Assembly (NCBI RefSeq): GCF_000282535.1
Contig: NZ_AKJC01000336.1
Span: forward strand, 1-35,788
Source of the DNA: Pseudomonas sp. GM84
Lineage (GTDB): Bacteria > Pseudomonadota > Gammaproteobacteria > Pseudomonadales > Pseudomonadaceae
Reading direction: 5' to 3'
Length of the DNA stretch: 35,788 bases
A model generated the notes under the pieces. The model saw only the letters and a list, made by a program, of their open reading frames with translations. It did no database searches and was not told the origin of the DNA. Made by a program: the position numbers and the translations under genes. How positions within the stretch are numbered: position 1 is the stretch's first letter; every line of letters starts with the position of its first letter. This document shows, piece by piece, positions 16,339 to 25,626 of this stretch.

Positions 16339-18834
16339 TCAGTTGAGCCCGCGCACTTCGATTTCCACCCGGCGGTTGGGCTCCAGGCACTTGATCAGCT
16401 GCGCCCGCGGTTGCTGCATGTCGCAGTTGACCAGCGGCTTGCGGCTGCCTTCGCCCTGGGCCGTGACCAGTTCCGCAGGAACGCCCTTGCCAACCAGGTA
16501 GGTACGGATGGTCTGCGCCCGTTGCCGGGACACCTGCAGGTTGCCCTGGGCATCGCCGAGCTGGTCGGCGTGGCCGGAAATCACGATCTTGCCGATATTC
16601 GGGGTGTTCAACAGTTTGCTGGCGATCGCGCTCAGCTGGCTCTGGCCTTCACTCTTGAGGCTCTGGAAATCGGCGCGGGCGAACGCGAACAGGGTGTCCG
16701 ACTCCAGGGTGATGGTCTCGATCGAGCGCAGCGACTGGGTCAGCAGGCTGTTGATGTAGTTGCGCGAACTGGACATCAGGAAGGCGTTGTCGAGGATGCG
16801 CGGTACATCGGGCTCGCGGATCTGGTCCGCATAGAAAACGATCTGCCGGCTGGCGTAGGCGTAGTCCTGGTTGGCCGCGCTGTCGGTGGCGGCACTGGCC
16901 ATGGTCTTGCCGGTGTGGCGGGCGATGGCCGGGTACCAGTAGTCCGGCATGTGCGCCTTGAGAAACGCCGCATCGGCTTTTTCCCGCTGGGCGGGCGAGA
17001 GCATCACGTAGGTGTCCAGGGCGGCCTTGCCGAAATCGGCGATCGACTGGGCGCGGTTGTCGTGCGGCAGGGCCTCGGCCTCGACGCTGTCCACGCCGCT
17101 GACCGGCTGCAGCGCCTGGGTATTGCGCTGATAGACCTTGAGCGTGGTCAGCAGGTACAGGGTGCGGGTGAGGTTGTCCGCCGTGGGCTTGAGCATCACG
17201 TTCTGCAGGGTCGCGAAGTACCGTGCGCGCAGCACCGGCTCGACCTTGTGCCCCTGGTACAGGCCCAGGCGCATGCCCAGCGGCACGGCCTGGTCGTGGT
17301 GTTGCTGGTAGTAGTGCGCGGCCCAGAACCGCAAGCGGTCGAGGCTGTGCCAGGCGGCATACTGACCGGCGTTCGCCTGGTCTTGCTGCCTGGCCTGTGC
17401 CAGTTCGTCGGCGATGCTGTCCAGAGTGTGGCGGTTGTTCAGGTACGACCAGCCCCACAGGCCGCACAGCAGCAGGCCCGCCAGGCTGGCGGCGCCTACC
17501 CAGGCGGCCTTGCGCTGGCGTTCGCGACGGTTGCTGGTGTACAGCGCCACCAGGTGCTGGTCAGGGATGATCACCTTGCGGAACAGGCTGTTGATGAACA
17601 GCGGCGAAGGCTGGCTACCGCCGCTGGCAGCGCCTTGGGCGTTCTCCAGGGCGAAACGCTCTGCCACCTGCTGGCCGTGGCTGCCCCACGGGGTCTCTTC
17701 GGCCTCCAGCGCGGCGGTGAAATAGAAGCCGCGCAGCAGCTCGGCAGGCTGGTACGGGTTGGCGCGCAGCAGGCTGTCGACGAACGCCTGCAGGCGCGGC
17801 TTGAGCGCGGCCAACTCCAGCGGGAAGCGGTAGGCGGCATCGTTGTGCCGGGTCAGCTGGATATCCTGTTGCACCAGTTGCTGGCGTGCCACCTGCTGCC
17901 AGTAGGCGCAGAGCTCGTCCATCGCCTTGCCGAAGCGCTGGCCCCAGTCGGCCTGCTCATAGCTTTTGTGCGAGAAGGTCTTGCCCATCACCTCGCCACG
18001 CGCCGTGTCGTCCAGCTGGCGGTAGAACGGGGTGAAACCGGGGATCAGGTCGCACTTGGTGAACACCAGGTAGATCGGCAGGCGCACTTCCAGCAGTGCG
18101 CAGCTTTCCTGGATGCGTTCGCGCAGGCGCTTGGCCACCCGTGCCTGGTCCTCGGCCGAGCCCTGCAGGATGTCGGCGATGCTGACGGCGACGATCAGGC
18201 CATTGAGCGGGCGGCGCTGACGGTGCTGGCGCAGCAACTGCAAGAAGCCGCGCCACTTGCCGGCTTCTTCCGGGCTGTTCATGTAGCGCCCGGCGGTGTC
18301 CAGCAACACCGCATCGGCGCTGAAGAACCAGTCGCAGTTGCGTGTACCGCCAAGGCCCGCGACGCGCATGCCTTCGCGCTCGGCATACGGGAAGTTGAGC
18401 CCCGACTGCAGGATCATGGTGCTCTTGCCCGCCGCCGGCTGGCCGATCACCAGGTACCAGGGCAGGGCGTAGAGCGCATCCTTGGCCGGTGTGCCGCGCG
18501 GGGTGTTGCCGTGCAGGCGCTCGATGCCCTGCAGCAGGCGTTCGCGCAGCAGGCTGACTTCTTCGCGGTCGGCCGGCGTTGCGTTGAGTACCGCCTGGTC
18601 GGCGTCGTCGCGCAGCAGGGCTTCAAGGTTGTGGTGCTGCCCTGCGCCCCGGTACAGCAACAGTACATAGCCCGCCGACAGCAGCAGGAACACACCGATG
18701 CCCGCCAACAGGCTGTGCAGCGAGGCGAAGCCCAAGCCACGGCCGATGGCCCAGACCAGGAAGATCGCCAGGAAGAAGGCCACCCCCAGCAGGTAGGGTT
18801 GGTAGCGCAGGCAGTAGTACTTGATCTTGTTCAT
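16339..18834 (-). CDS. Short TssM/IcmF-like protein with C-terminal OmpA peptidoglycan-binding domain
   Basis: An 831-residue protein, a second TssM-like product in the same operon. Two membrane helices (about 12-30 and 42-60) precede an IcmF GTPase-like domain with Walker A GQPAAGKST (131-139), VLLDTAGRY (176-184) and an NKxD-like FTKCD. A third helix lies near 440. Instead of the long periplasmic TssJ-binding end of TssM, residues about 714-828 form an OmpA-like domain with GHADQLG (754-760) and NRRVEIEV (820-827), which bind peptidoglycan in this family. The start overlaps the tagF stop (ATGA). The likely role is anchoring the TssJLM complex to the cell wall, since the TssL here lacks an OmpA extension. 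The bulk of the middle region is not assigned. Confidence 0.9.
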   Translation of the reverse strand: MNKIKYYCLRYQPYLLGVAFFLAIFLVWAIGRGLGFASLHSLLAGIGVFLLLSAGYVLLLYRGAGQHHNLEALLRDDADQAVLNATPADREEVSLLRERLLQGIERLHGNTPRGTPAKDALYALPWYLVIGQPAAGKSTMILQSGLNFPYAEREGMRVAGLGGTRNCDWFFSADAVLLDTAGRYMNSPEEAGKWRGFLQLLRQHRQRRPLNGLIVAVSIADILQGSAEDQARVAKRLRERIQESCALLEVRLPIYLVFTKCDLIPGFTPFYRQLDDTARGEVMGKTFSHKSYEQADWGQRFGKAMDELCAYWQQVARQQLVQQDIQLTRHNDAAYRFPLELAALKPRLQAFVDSLLRANPYQPAELLRGFYFTAALEAEETPWGSHGQQVAERFALENAQGAASGGSQPSPLFINSLFRKVIIPDQHLVALYTSNRRERQRKAAWVGAASLAGLLLCGLWGWSYLNNRHTLDSIADELAQARQQDQANAGQYAAWHSLDRLRFWAAHYYQQHHDQAVPLGMRLGLYQGHKVEPVLRARYFATLQNVMLKPTADNLTRTLYLLTTLKVYQRNTQALQPVSGVDSVEAEALPHDNRAQSIADFGKAALDTYVMLSPAQREKADAAFLKAHMPDYWYPAIARHTGKTMASAATDSAANQDYAYASRQIVFYADQIREPDVPRILDNAFLMSSSRNYINSLLTQSLRSIETITLESDTLFAFARADFQSLKSEGQSQLSAIASKLLNTPNIGKIVISGHADQLGDAQGNLQVSRQRAQTIRTYLVGKGVPAELVTAQGEGSRKPLVNCDMQQPRAQLIKCLEPNRRVEIEVRGLN

Positions 18835-19739
18835 ACAGGCGTCGCATCCAACGCATCGACGAACTGGTCGATGACGTGTTCAAGGGGTCGGTCGAAATCG
18901 TGTCCGCGTGCGCTGTGTGGCATCGGGCTGAGCACTTCCAGGTGCTGGCAGGCATCGGCCGTGCCGCTGAGCAGGCGGTAGGCCGTGCGGGTGTGGCGCG
19001 ACGTGAAGCCGTACAGCCGTGGGTGCATGAAGTCGTCGGCCAGCAGGCTCACCGCCGGGCCGCCATGCCGGCCGCCCAGGCGCGTCAACCAGGTCAGCCA
19101 CAGGTCGGCGGTGGGGTTCTTCAGGCCGCGCTCGGCGGGCAGCGGCAGCTCGATGCCGCCTTCGAAGTCGCTGTGCAGCAACGGCCATGCGGCCTGCAGC
19201 CGCGACAGCGCGGTGGCGCTGTCGAAGGTGGGCCAGGAGCCCTGCAACGCCCTGGCGACATCGGCAAAGCTGAAGTCGTGCAAGAACTTCGCATGGACCC
19301 GGCGGAACAGGTCCAGGTCCTGCCCCTGGAGGGCGCGCAGGGCCTTGATGCGCTCGAACACCACGGCGCAATCGGTACCCTGCACGGCCTGGTGCAGCAA
19401 CGGTTTGATCTGCGCGCTGAACAGCTCGCCGAGGGTGAACGGGTTGAGCAGCGCTTCGCCTTCCTGGCCCTTGAGCAACTGGAAGATGAAGAACGGGTAG
19501 CGCCGTTCGCTGGCATCACGCGAGCTGAGCAGGCCGCCCAGCAGCCAATTGCCGTTGCGCGCCCGGTAGCTGAAGAAACACATCGGCAAGGCGTCGAACA
19601 ACGCCTGCCAGTCTTCGCGGTGGCGCATCGCCGCCAGCGAAGCCTGCAACCAGGCGTCGAACTCGCACACTTCTTCCGCCGCACCGTGCAGGCTGACGAA
19701 GTCCGCGCTCGACGGCAGTTTGCCGAAGCAACCGATCAT
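18831..19739 (-). CDS. tagF: TagF, T6SS-associated post-translational regulator
   Basis: A 302-residue TagF-family protein. The N-terminus MIGCFGKLPSSADFVSLHG and the following WLQASLAAM, PMCFFSYRARNGNWLLGGLLSSRDASERRYPFFIF match the family's conserved core (about 1-130). The C-terminal half is divergent. In P. aeruginosa and Agrobacterium TagF restrains T6SS firing independently of, or together with, the PpkA/PppA/Fha phosphorylation pathway. None of those three genes lies in this window. It is locked between tssM and the TssM-like/OmpA gene by two ATGA overlaps, so its dose is tied to membrane-complex proteins. Confidence 0.93.
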   Translation of the reverse strand: MIGCFGKLPSSADFVSLHGAAEEVCEFDAWLQASLAAMRHREDWQALFDALPMCFFSYRARNGNWLLGGLLSSRDASERRYPFFIFQLLKGQEGEALLNPFTLGELFSAQIKPLLHQAVQGTDCAVVFERIKALRALQGQDLDLFRRVHAKFLHDFSFADVARALQGSWPTFDSATALSRLQAAWPLLHSDFEGGIELPLPAERGLKNPTADLWLTWLTRLGGRHGGPAVSLLADDFMHPRLYGFTSRHTRTAYRLLSGTADACQHLEVLSPMPHSARGHDFDRPLEHVIDQFVDALDATPV

Positions 19740-22700
19740 TGCGCGCCCCTGTCGTTGAGCGCGCTCAGCGCCTTGACGTCACCCAGGTCGGTCAGTTTGA
19801 CCCCACCGAAGTTGCGCACCACCAGGCTTACCCGGCCGTTGGCGGTGTTCCAGCTGAAGCGCTGCTGGATGCCGTCGAGGTCGTCGACCCGGGCGCTTTC
19901 GTTCATGCGCAGCAGGCCCCAGCGGCCCGGGAAGTCGAACACGGTGACCCGCGCGCCGCTGAGCGTGACCACGTCCAGGCGTGCGCCCGGCGCGTTGCTG
20001 GTGCCAGGCCAGGCGAAGCGGCTCCAGCTGCTGCGCCCGTTACGGTAGTGCTGCTCCTGGCCGTCGAGGGTGAAGACGATGTCGGTGAAGCTGGCCGACG
20101 GTTCGAGCATGATCTCGAAGCCGTTCTCGCGGTCCGACAGGCTGGCGATCACCTGGCCCACCGAGCTTGCCCGGTCGATGCTGTTGAGCATGCCCGGATT
20201 GACCAGCGCCGGTGCCTTGCCGTTGCCAAGGCCCAGGCCGTCGCCGCCGGACAGGTTGCCGATTTCGTTGCGCTTGAAGGTCGGCAGCAGGCCGCTGTCC
20301 GGGTCGACGAAGCGTTGCAAGTCCTTCACCGAGGCTTCGTTGCGGCTACCACTGGCGATCGGGTAGCGGTGGGCCATGACCTGTTGCCAGGGCTTGGCGA
20401 TCTGCTGTGCCCAGGCTTTGGCGATCTGCTGGCCGGCCGGGTCGCGCAGGGTGTCCCAGGCGTACTGGATGGGCAGGCTGAACAGGCCCTGCAGCGAACG
20501 CGACAGGCCGTCCTGGCTGGTGTCGACGCTGGTTTCCACGTAGTTGCGCACGGTGGTCACTTCGCTGGGCTGGCCTTCCAGGGTTTCGCTGATCAGCTGC
20601 TTGCTGCTCTTGCCGACGTCCTGCGAGCGCTGGATGTTGTTCATGCGCACCTTGAGCTTGCGCAGCGCGGCCAGGTAGCGGTCCATGATGGTGCTGTCGG
20701 CGCCTTCGGCGTTGCTCTTGGCGAACACCCGTGCCACCGGTTCGAAGCGCTTGGCCAGGCTGCCGTCGTCGACCGCAGGCAGGCTCGGCGCCACGGCGTC
20801 GGGCAGGGCGTCCTGCGCGTCGAACAGGCCGCTGACCTTGCTCCAGAAACCGTCCACGCGGGCGTTGCCGGTGGCCGGCATTTCATGCTGGACGGGCAAG
20901 TCCCACTGGGTGTTGTCGTTGACCGCTGCCAGCAGGTTCTTCACCGGCGAGTTCTGCACGTCGCTGAGCAACCCCAGTTGCTCGGTGGCCGAGGAAAGGT
21001 CGGCGAAGTGGCGCACGTTGACGCTGCTGACCATCTTGTACCAGGCCTGGGTGTAGTCGCGCTTGTAGCGGGTCATGAACTCGCGCACGAAGTTGGCCTT
21101 CTGCACCAGGGCATCGCCGCCTTCGCCATCGAGCACCCAGTCCGTTTCGTTGCGCAGGTTGCCCGACACCAGTTTGATCAGCTCGGGTTTGACGAAGGTC
21201 TCCCAGCCCTGGCGGGTGTAGATCGCCGGCACCCCAGCGGAGCCGTAGAGCAGGGCGCGGCCGGGTTGCGGAACCAGGTCGTTGAGGCTCAGGGCAGGGA
21301 ACTGCCGGCTCGATTCCAATTGCAGGCGCAAGTATTCACGGTCGACCAGCGAGCTGGAGATCATGAACGACTTGAGGTTCTGCCGGGTTTCGTTGATCAG
21401 TTGCTCGTTGCGCGGCAGCGCAGGCGCCTGGCCCTGTTCCAGCAGTTGCACGTACAGCGGCGCGTTCTCGGCGATGACGCCCTCGTCGGCGGGCGTGCCC
21501 TCGGTTGCTGCACTGGCCCAGGCCTGGGGCAGGCTGGCGGCGACGAAAGCCGGGTCCGGGTGGGCCTGTGGCTCGGTCAGCAGCAGGTACAGCTTGAGGG
21601 TGTTGTAGGCCTCGATGATCGACGCCACCTGCTGTTCGTCCAGGCGCCCGAGCATTTCTTCCGACAGTGACAGGCCACCGGTGGTGGCGGACAGCTCGGC
21701 GGCATCGCTGGCGGTGGCCAGGTTGACCTTGGCGGCGTAGGCGCCCGCGCGGGTATTGCCCAGCGCCGCCTGGGCCTTGGCGGCCACGCGCGGCGCCAGT
21801 GGCTTGCCGCTACGCTTGCGCGGGGCCGGGGCCGGGGTGAATTCCAGCGCCTGGTTGATGCCACTGGCGAAGGTATTGAAGGCCCGCATCTGCACCTGCA
21901 GGTTGCGCGCGATGGGCTCCAGCGCCTGGCTGCGCAGTTGCGCCAGGTAGGCGTTGCGCGCCACGTCATGCACGGCCTCGCCGTGGTACAGGCCGGCGCT
22001 CAGTCGCAGCGGCACGCCTTGCAGGCGATGGCCCTCGACGATCGCCATCTGCTCGCGCAGCACTTCCAGGCCTTTGCCTGCGGCCAGCAACTGCTCGCGA
22101 TCGGCCGATTGCTCGATTTCGGCCAGCTGACCGCGCAGGCTGTCCAGCCATTGGCGGTTGTTGGCGAACGCCAGCGCCTGCCAGCCGATGAACAGCACCC
22201 CGGCGGCAGCGGCCAGACCGAGCAGCAGCGGGCTGAAGGCCGCCTGACGGCCCAGGCGCGACTGGTACAGGGTAAGGTCGCGGTCAGGGAAGATCACCCG
22301 GCGGAAGGTGTCGGTGATGAAGAAACTGCGGTTGCCCACGGGCTTGGGGCTGGCGTTGGACGCTTCATCAGCGGCCACCTGCAAGGCAAAGCTGTCGGCG
22401 ATGGCGTCTTCGTACACCTGGGCCAGCTGCTGGTCGGTCTGCAGGGCGCTGGTGAAGTACAGGCCGCGCAGCAGCAACGGCGCGCCGCCGCGCTGCTCAC
22501 GGGTGAAGTGTTCGAGGAATTGCTCGAGCACGCCATTGAGCGCGGCGAAATACTGCGGGAAGTTGAGCAGGGTGCTGTCGGCTGCTGCACCCAGGCCCAC
22601 CAGCTGCGCATCGACCTGCTGGCGAATGTGCTGCTGCAGGTTCTTCAAGCGCGTTTCGAGCACCGCGTGCAAGCCCTGGTTGCGGATCTCGGCGAGGCCG

Positions 22701-23539
22701 AAGGTCATCCCCAGCGGCTGTTGGCGCTGGTGCAGGTCGAGGCCTTCGAAGGCCTGGTGGAAGCCCGGCAGCTGGTCGATCTTGCTCAGCATCAGGTAGA
22801 TCGGCGGGTTGGCGTCCAGGCACTCGGCGTATTCCTCGACCCGCGCCACCAGTTGCGCGGCCAGCGCGTCACGCGCGTCGCTGTTCGACGCCAGCAGTTC
22901 GGGCAGGCTGACCACCAGCACCAGGCCATTGATCGCGGCCTTGCCGCGCTGCTTGCGCAGCATGCGCAGGAAGGCGGCGAACTCGCTGGCCGACTGGTCG
23001 TCGCGCAGGTAACGGCCGGCGGTGTCGATCATCACCGCGTCGGGGCTGAAGTACCAGTCGCAGTGCTGGGTGCCGCTTTCGCTGTCATTGGCGGTGGCGA
23101 TACTGGCCGACAGGCCCGAATGGGTCAGCAGCGACGTCTTGCCGGCAGCCGACATGCCCAGCACCAGGTACCAGGGCAGGTCCGACAGCGCAGCCTTGCC
23201 ACCACCCCCGGCGGAGCGGTCGGTGCGCAGCATGGCGATGGCGTGCTTGAGGCGTTCGCGCAGCACGTGCTGGTCGCGGAATTCGCCGGTGGCGTTCCAC
23301 GAGCGGTCGACCTCGATCTGCAGCAGGTTCTCCAGGTTGTGTTCGCCGCGAATACGCTGGTACTGGCGCAGCACGATCACCAGCAGGAAGCAGGCACTGA
23401 CGATCGCCAGCGCTTCGGGCACATGGTGGCGCAGCCACGGCACCATGGGCGCCACCAGCCAGCAGATCAACAGGGTGGCCAGCCACAGCAGCGGCAGCAG
23501 CACCCAGAAACTTTTCAACAGACGCAGTAGTGTTTTCAT
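19736..23539 (-). CDS. tssM: TssM (IcmF), T6SS membrane-complex protein
   Basis: A 1267-residue inner-membrane protein of full TssM length. Helices at about 12-30 and 42-57 are followed by a cytoplasmic GTPase-like domain with Walker A GMSAAGKTS (128-136) and DTAGRY. A third helix (FSPLLLGLAAAAGVLFIGW) leads into a large periplasmic region, with the TssM C-terminal beta domain near the end (FTLDGQEQHYRNGRSSWSRFAWPG). It bridges TssL in the inner membrane and the TssJ lipoprotein in the outer membrane. A basic Pro/Ala-rich stretch (PAPAPRKRSGKPLAPRVAAK) lies in the periplasmic part. It starts 30 bp after tssL and its stop overlaps the tagF start. Confidence 0.96.
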   Translation of the reverse strand: MKTLLRLLKSFWVLLPLLWLATLLICWLVAPMVPWLRHHVPEALAIVSACFLLVIVLRQYQRIRGEHNLENLLQIEVDRSWNATGEFRDQHVLRERLKHAIAMLRTDRSAGGGGKAALSDLPWYLVLGMSAAGKTSLLTHSGLSASIATANDSESGTQHCDWYFSPDAVMIDTAGRYLRDDQSASEFAAFLRMLRKQRGKAAINGLVLVVSLPELLASNSDARDALAAQLVARVEEYAECLDANPPIYLMLSKIDQLPGFHQAFEGLDLHQRQQPLGMTFGLAEIRNQGLHAVLETRLKNLQQHIRQQVDAQLVGLGAAADSTLLNFPQYFAALNGVLEQFLEHFTREQRGGAPLLLRGLYFTSALQTDQQLAQVYEDAIADSFALQVAADEASNASPKPVGNRSFFITDTFRRVIFPDRDLTLYQSRLGRQAAFSPLLLGLAAAAGVLFIGWQALAFANNRQWLDSLRGQLAEIEQSADREQLLAAGKGLEVLREQMAIVEGHRLQGVPLRLSAGLYHGEAVHDVARNAYLAQLRSQALEPIARNLQVQMRAFNTFASGINQALEFTPAPAPRKRSGKPLAPRVAAKAQAALGNTRAGAYAAKVNLATASDAAELSATTGGLSLSEEMLGRLDEQQVASIIEAYNTLKLYLLLTEPQAHPDPAFVAASLPQAWASAATEGTPADEGVIAENAPLYVQLLEQGQAPALPRNEQLINETRQNLKSFMISSSLVDREYLRLQLESSRQFPALSLNDLVPQPGRALLYGSAGVPAIYTRQGWETFVKPELIKLVSGNLRNETDWVLDGEGGDALVQKANFVREFMTRYKRDYTQAWYKMVSSVNVRHFADLSSATEQLGLLSDVQNSPVKNLLAAVNDNTQWDLPVQHEMPATGNARVDGFWSKVSGLFDAQDALPDAVAPSLPAVDDGSLAKRFEPVARVFAKSNAEGADSTIMDRYLAALRKLKVRMNNIQRSQDVGKSSKQLISETLEGQPSEVTTVRNYVETSVDTSQDGLSRSLQGLFSLPIQYAWDTLRDPAGQQIAKAWAQQIAKPWQQVMAHRYPIASGSRNEASVKDLQRFVDPDSGLLPTFKRNEIGNLSGGDGLGLGNGKAPALVNPGMLNSIDRASSVGQVIASLSDRENGFEIMLEPSASFTDIVFTLDGQEQHYRNGRSSWSRFAWPGTSNAPGARLDVVTLSGARVTVFDFPGRWGLLRMNESARVDDLDGIQQRFSWNTANGRVSLVVRNFGGVKLTDLGDVKALSALNDRGAQ

Positions 23540-23569
23540 GTCTTCCTGACTCGGCTACCTGAGGGGTGT

Positions 23570-24286
23570 TCAGGCACTGAACAGCTGGCGGATTTGTTCG
23601 GAAAGGGCGGCCACGTCCTTGTCCAGCAACCAGTCGAGCGTCAGGTACACGCCGACGCAGACCAGTGCGATCAACCCCAGGTACACCCACAGCGGCACTT
23701 CATGGCGCAGCATCTGCGACACCTGGTCGGGCAGGGCCCAGTCGGGCGACAGGGTTTTCGGCGGCTTGCGGTAGCGGGCGATGTCCTGGCCCAGGGTGTT
23801 GGCCAGGTAGCGCAGCTGGTCCTTCTGGCCGAGGCTGAACTTGCCTTCGAAGCCCAGGGCCAGGCACAGGTGATAGACCTCCAGCACGTCGAGGTTCTGC
23901 TTGACGTCGCCGCGCAGCGCCTCGACCTTCTCGAAGAAGCCTTCACCGGCCAGGTGCACGCCGAAATAACGGAACTGCAGGGGTTGCAGCTCGAAGTGCC
24001 GGCGCAGGTCGCTGTCACCGGCGCGCAGCACGCTTTCATCGACGAAGGCGCACAGCGCGTACTGGGTGTCCTTGACCTGCTCGACGCTGTAGTTGGCCGA
24101 GCGGGCATCGCGCTCCAGGTTGGCGAAGAAGCGTTCGACGCTGCTCTCGAAGGCAGGCACCGAGGTCACCTGGCGGCCTTTGCGGACGATCAGCGCCATG
24201 CTGATGAAGTCCTGGACCAGGTCCTTGAGGGTCGGTTTGTCGCTGGCCGCCGCAACGGCGCCCTGCTGCAGTACGGCTTCGGTCAT
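23570..24286 (-). CDS. tssL: TssL (DotU), T6SS membrane-complex protein
   Basis: A 238-residue DotU-family protein. The cytoplasmic domain carries YALCAFVDESVL (76-87) and YHLCLALGFEGKF (138-150). A single C-terminal membrane helix at about 199-217 is followed by a short periplasmic tail (DKDVAALSEQIRQLFSA). There is no OmpA extension of the kind found on evolved TssL/ImpK proteins, so cell-wall anchoring must come from another protein. It partners TssM and recruits the baseplate through TssK/TssE. Its start overlaps the tssK stop (ATGA). Confidence 0.95.
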   Translation of the reverse strand: MTEAVLQQGAVAAASDKPTLKDLVQDFISMALIVRKGRQVTSVPAFESSVERFFANLERDARSANYSVEQVKDTQYALCAFVDESVLRAGDSDLRRHFELQPLQFRYFGVHLAGEGFFEKVEALRGDVKQNLDVLEVYHLCLALGFEGKFSLGQKDQLRYLANTLGQDIARYRKPPKTLSPDWALPDQVSQMLRHEVPLWVYLGLIALVCVGVYLTLDWLLDKDVAALSEQIRQLFSA

Positions 24287-25626
24287 TTGAGCACCGCCAT
24301 CAGTTCAAGCTTGAGGTTGGTAAAGGCGCTGGGCGCGTAGAAACAGATGGTCTGGGCATTCATCATTCGCTCGTACACATGGCCATGGGGCTCGATGGCG
24401 AAGTACTGGTTGTCCAGGCGCACCGGAATCGCGTTGGGCAGGCGCGCGGCGTGGTTGAGGGTGACCCCGGGCATGGCGCTGTTGACCACCACCTCGATGT
24501 CTTCCGGCGAGCCGACCTTGAATGCCCGCGGCACCAGTTCCAGCAGGCTGGCACCGGGCATGTCGGCGTGCACCGAGATATAGAAGTCGGCCTCGGCCAG
24601 GCGCGGGTCGCGCAGCTGGCCTTGCCAGTACGACGGTTTGGTCTGGGTGAGGTTGATGACGATGCACTGGTTGGGCACGACATTGTCGAGCATCACCCGG
24701 ATCATCTCGTCGAGCTGCACCAGCGACGCCGCCGGGTCGTGGTGGTCGTATTCCGGGATGTCGCTGAGCTGGGTGTCCAGGGTGAAGGTCAGCAGGCCCC
24801 CGGCGAGGTCAGCGAGGAATAGGTACAGGCGCTCCGGGTGCAGACGCGGGTGCGCCAGCAGGTGCGCCAACTGCGGGTGCGCGCGGTTGACCGTGTTGAG
24901 CAGCCAGAACAGGGTGACGTCGCTGGAGCCGAACTCGGCGATCTGGTCGGCACGTTCGCGGCGCCGGCCGGACAAGGCCTTGCTCTTGGCCTGCAGCGCA
25001 CCGAGCAGACGCTTGCCGATGCCCGCAATGGTTTCGTGGCTGCCCAGGTGCAGGGTCGGGTGGACGAAGTGCGGGTCGAGGTTGAAGCCGCCCATGCTGT
25101 TGCGCGTCAGCTTGGCCAGCGGGCAATGGCTGTAGCCATCGAGGCTGTCGCCATCGACCAGCAGCACCACGTTCAGGCGCAGGCTGGTGATTTCGTTCTC
25201 CTGCTCGCCTTCGTTGAGGTCGGGCAGGGTATCGAACTGCTTGCGAAAACGCCGTGCAGCCTTGTGGGCCTGGTCATCCTCGACGTAGTTGAGGCCGAAC
25301 GGTTCGGGCAGTTTCAGCGCAGCATGAACCTTCAGGTCGTTGGCCTTGAGCAGGTCCTTGAGGTCGCGCGCAGCCGGCAGCGGGTCGTGCTGCGGCGCGT
25401 CGTACAGGCTGCCGTCGGGAAACACCAGCTTCAGGCGCTTGAGCTGCAGCGAACCGTTGGCCAGGGCGTCCTCGTCAACCTGCAGCGCCTGGACACCCCA
25501 ATGGAAGGGCGTTGCGCGCAGGGTCGCCTCGGCCAGCTGGTGCTGGTGGAACTCATCCTGGTACTGGAAGTGCTGGGGCAGCAGGAACATGCCTTCCGAC
25601 CACATCACTCGGCTCTGCTTGCTCAT
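24283..25626 (-). CDS. tssK: TssK, T6SS baseplate protein
   Basis: A 447-residue TssK (ImpJ/VasE) protein of usual length. The opening SRVMWSEGMFLLPQHFQYQDEFHQHQL is the family hallmark. DPLPAARDLKDLLK and the C-terminal YFAIEPHGHVYERMMNAQTICFYAP follow. Trimers of TssK link the TssFGE wedge to the TssLM membrane complex; the fold is related to phage receptor-binding proteins. It overlaps tssJ and tssL by 4 bp on either side, a tightly coupled J-K-L unit. Confidence 0.97.
   Translation of the reverse strand: MSKQSRVMWSEGMFLLPQHFQYQDEFHQHQLAEATLRATPFHWGVQALQVDEDALANGSLQLKRLKLVFPDGSLYDAPQHDPLPAARDLKDLLKANDLKVHAALKLPEPFGLNYVEDDQAHKAARRFRKQFDTLPDLNEGEQENEITSLRLNVVLLVDGDSLDGYSHCPLAKLTRNSMGGFNLDPHFVHPTLHLGSHETIAGIGKRLLGALQAKSKALSGRRRERADQIAEFGSSDVTLFWLLNTVNRAHPQLAHLLAHPRLHPERLYLFLADLAGGLLTFTLDTQLSDIPEYDHHDPAASLVQLDEMIRVMLDNVVPNQCIVINLTQTKPSYWQGQLRDPRLAEADFYISVHADMPGASLLELVPRAFKVGSPEDIEVVVNSAMPGVTLNHAARLPNAIPVRLDNQYFAIEPHGHVYERMMNAQTICFYAPSAFTNLKLELMAVLK

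Noticed and set aside
15619..18981. A 1120-codon open frame on the plus strand
   Set aside because: It lies antisense to hcp and the TssM-like/OmpA gene, its product has no recognisable domain and is compositionally odd (Gln/His/Ala/Val-rich). Long antisense frames are common in GC-rich DNA.
21938..23530. Plus-strand open frame opposite tssM (similar ones opposite clpV, tssF and the UvrA-like gene)
   Set aside because: Shadow of the coding strand's GC-rich third positions. No ribosome-binding site or domain was seen.
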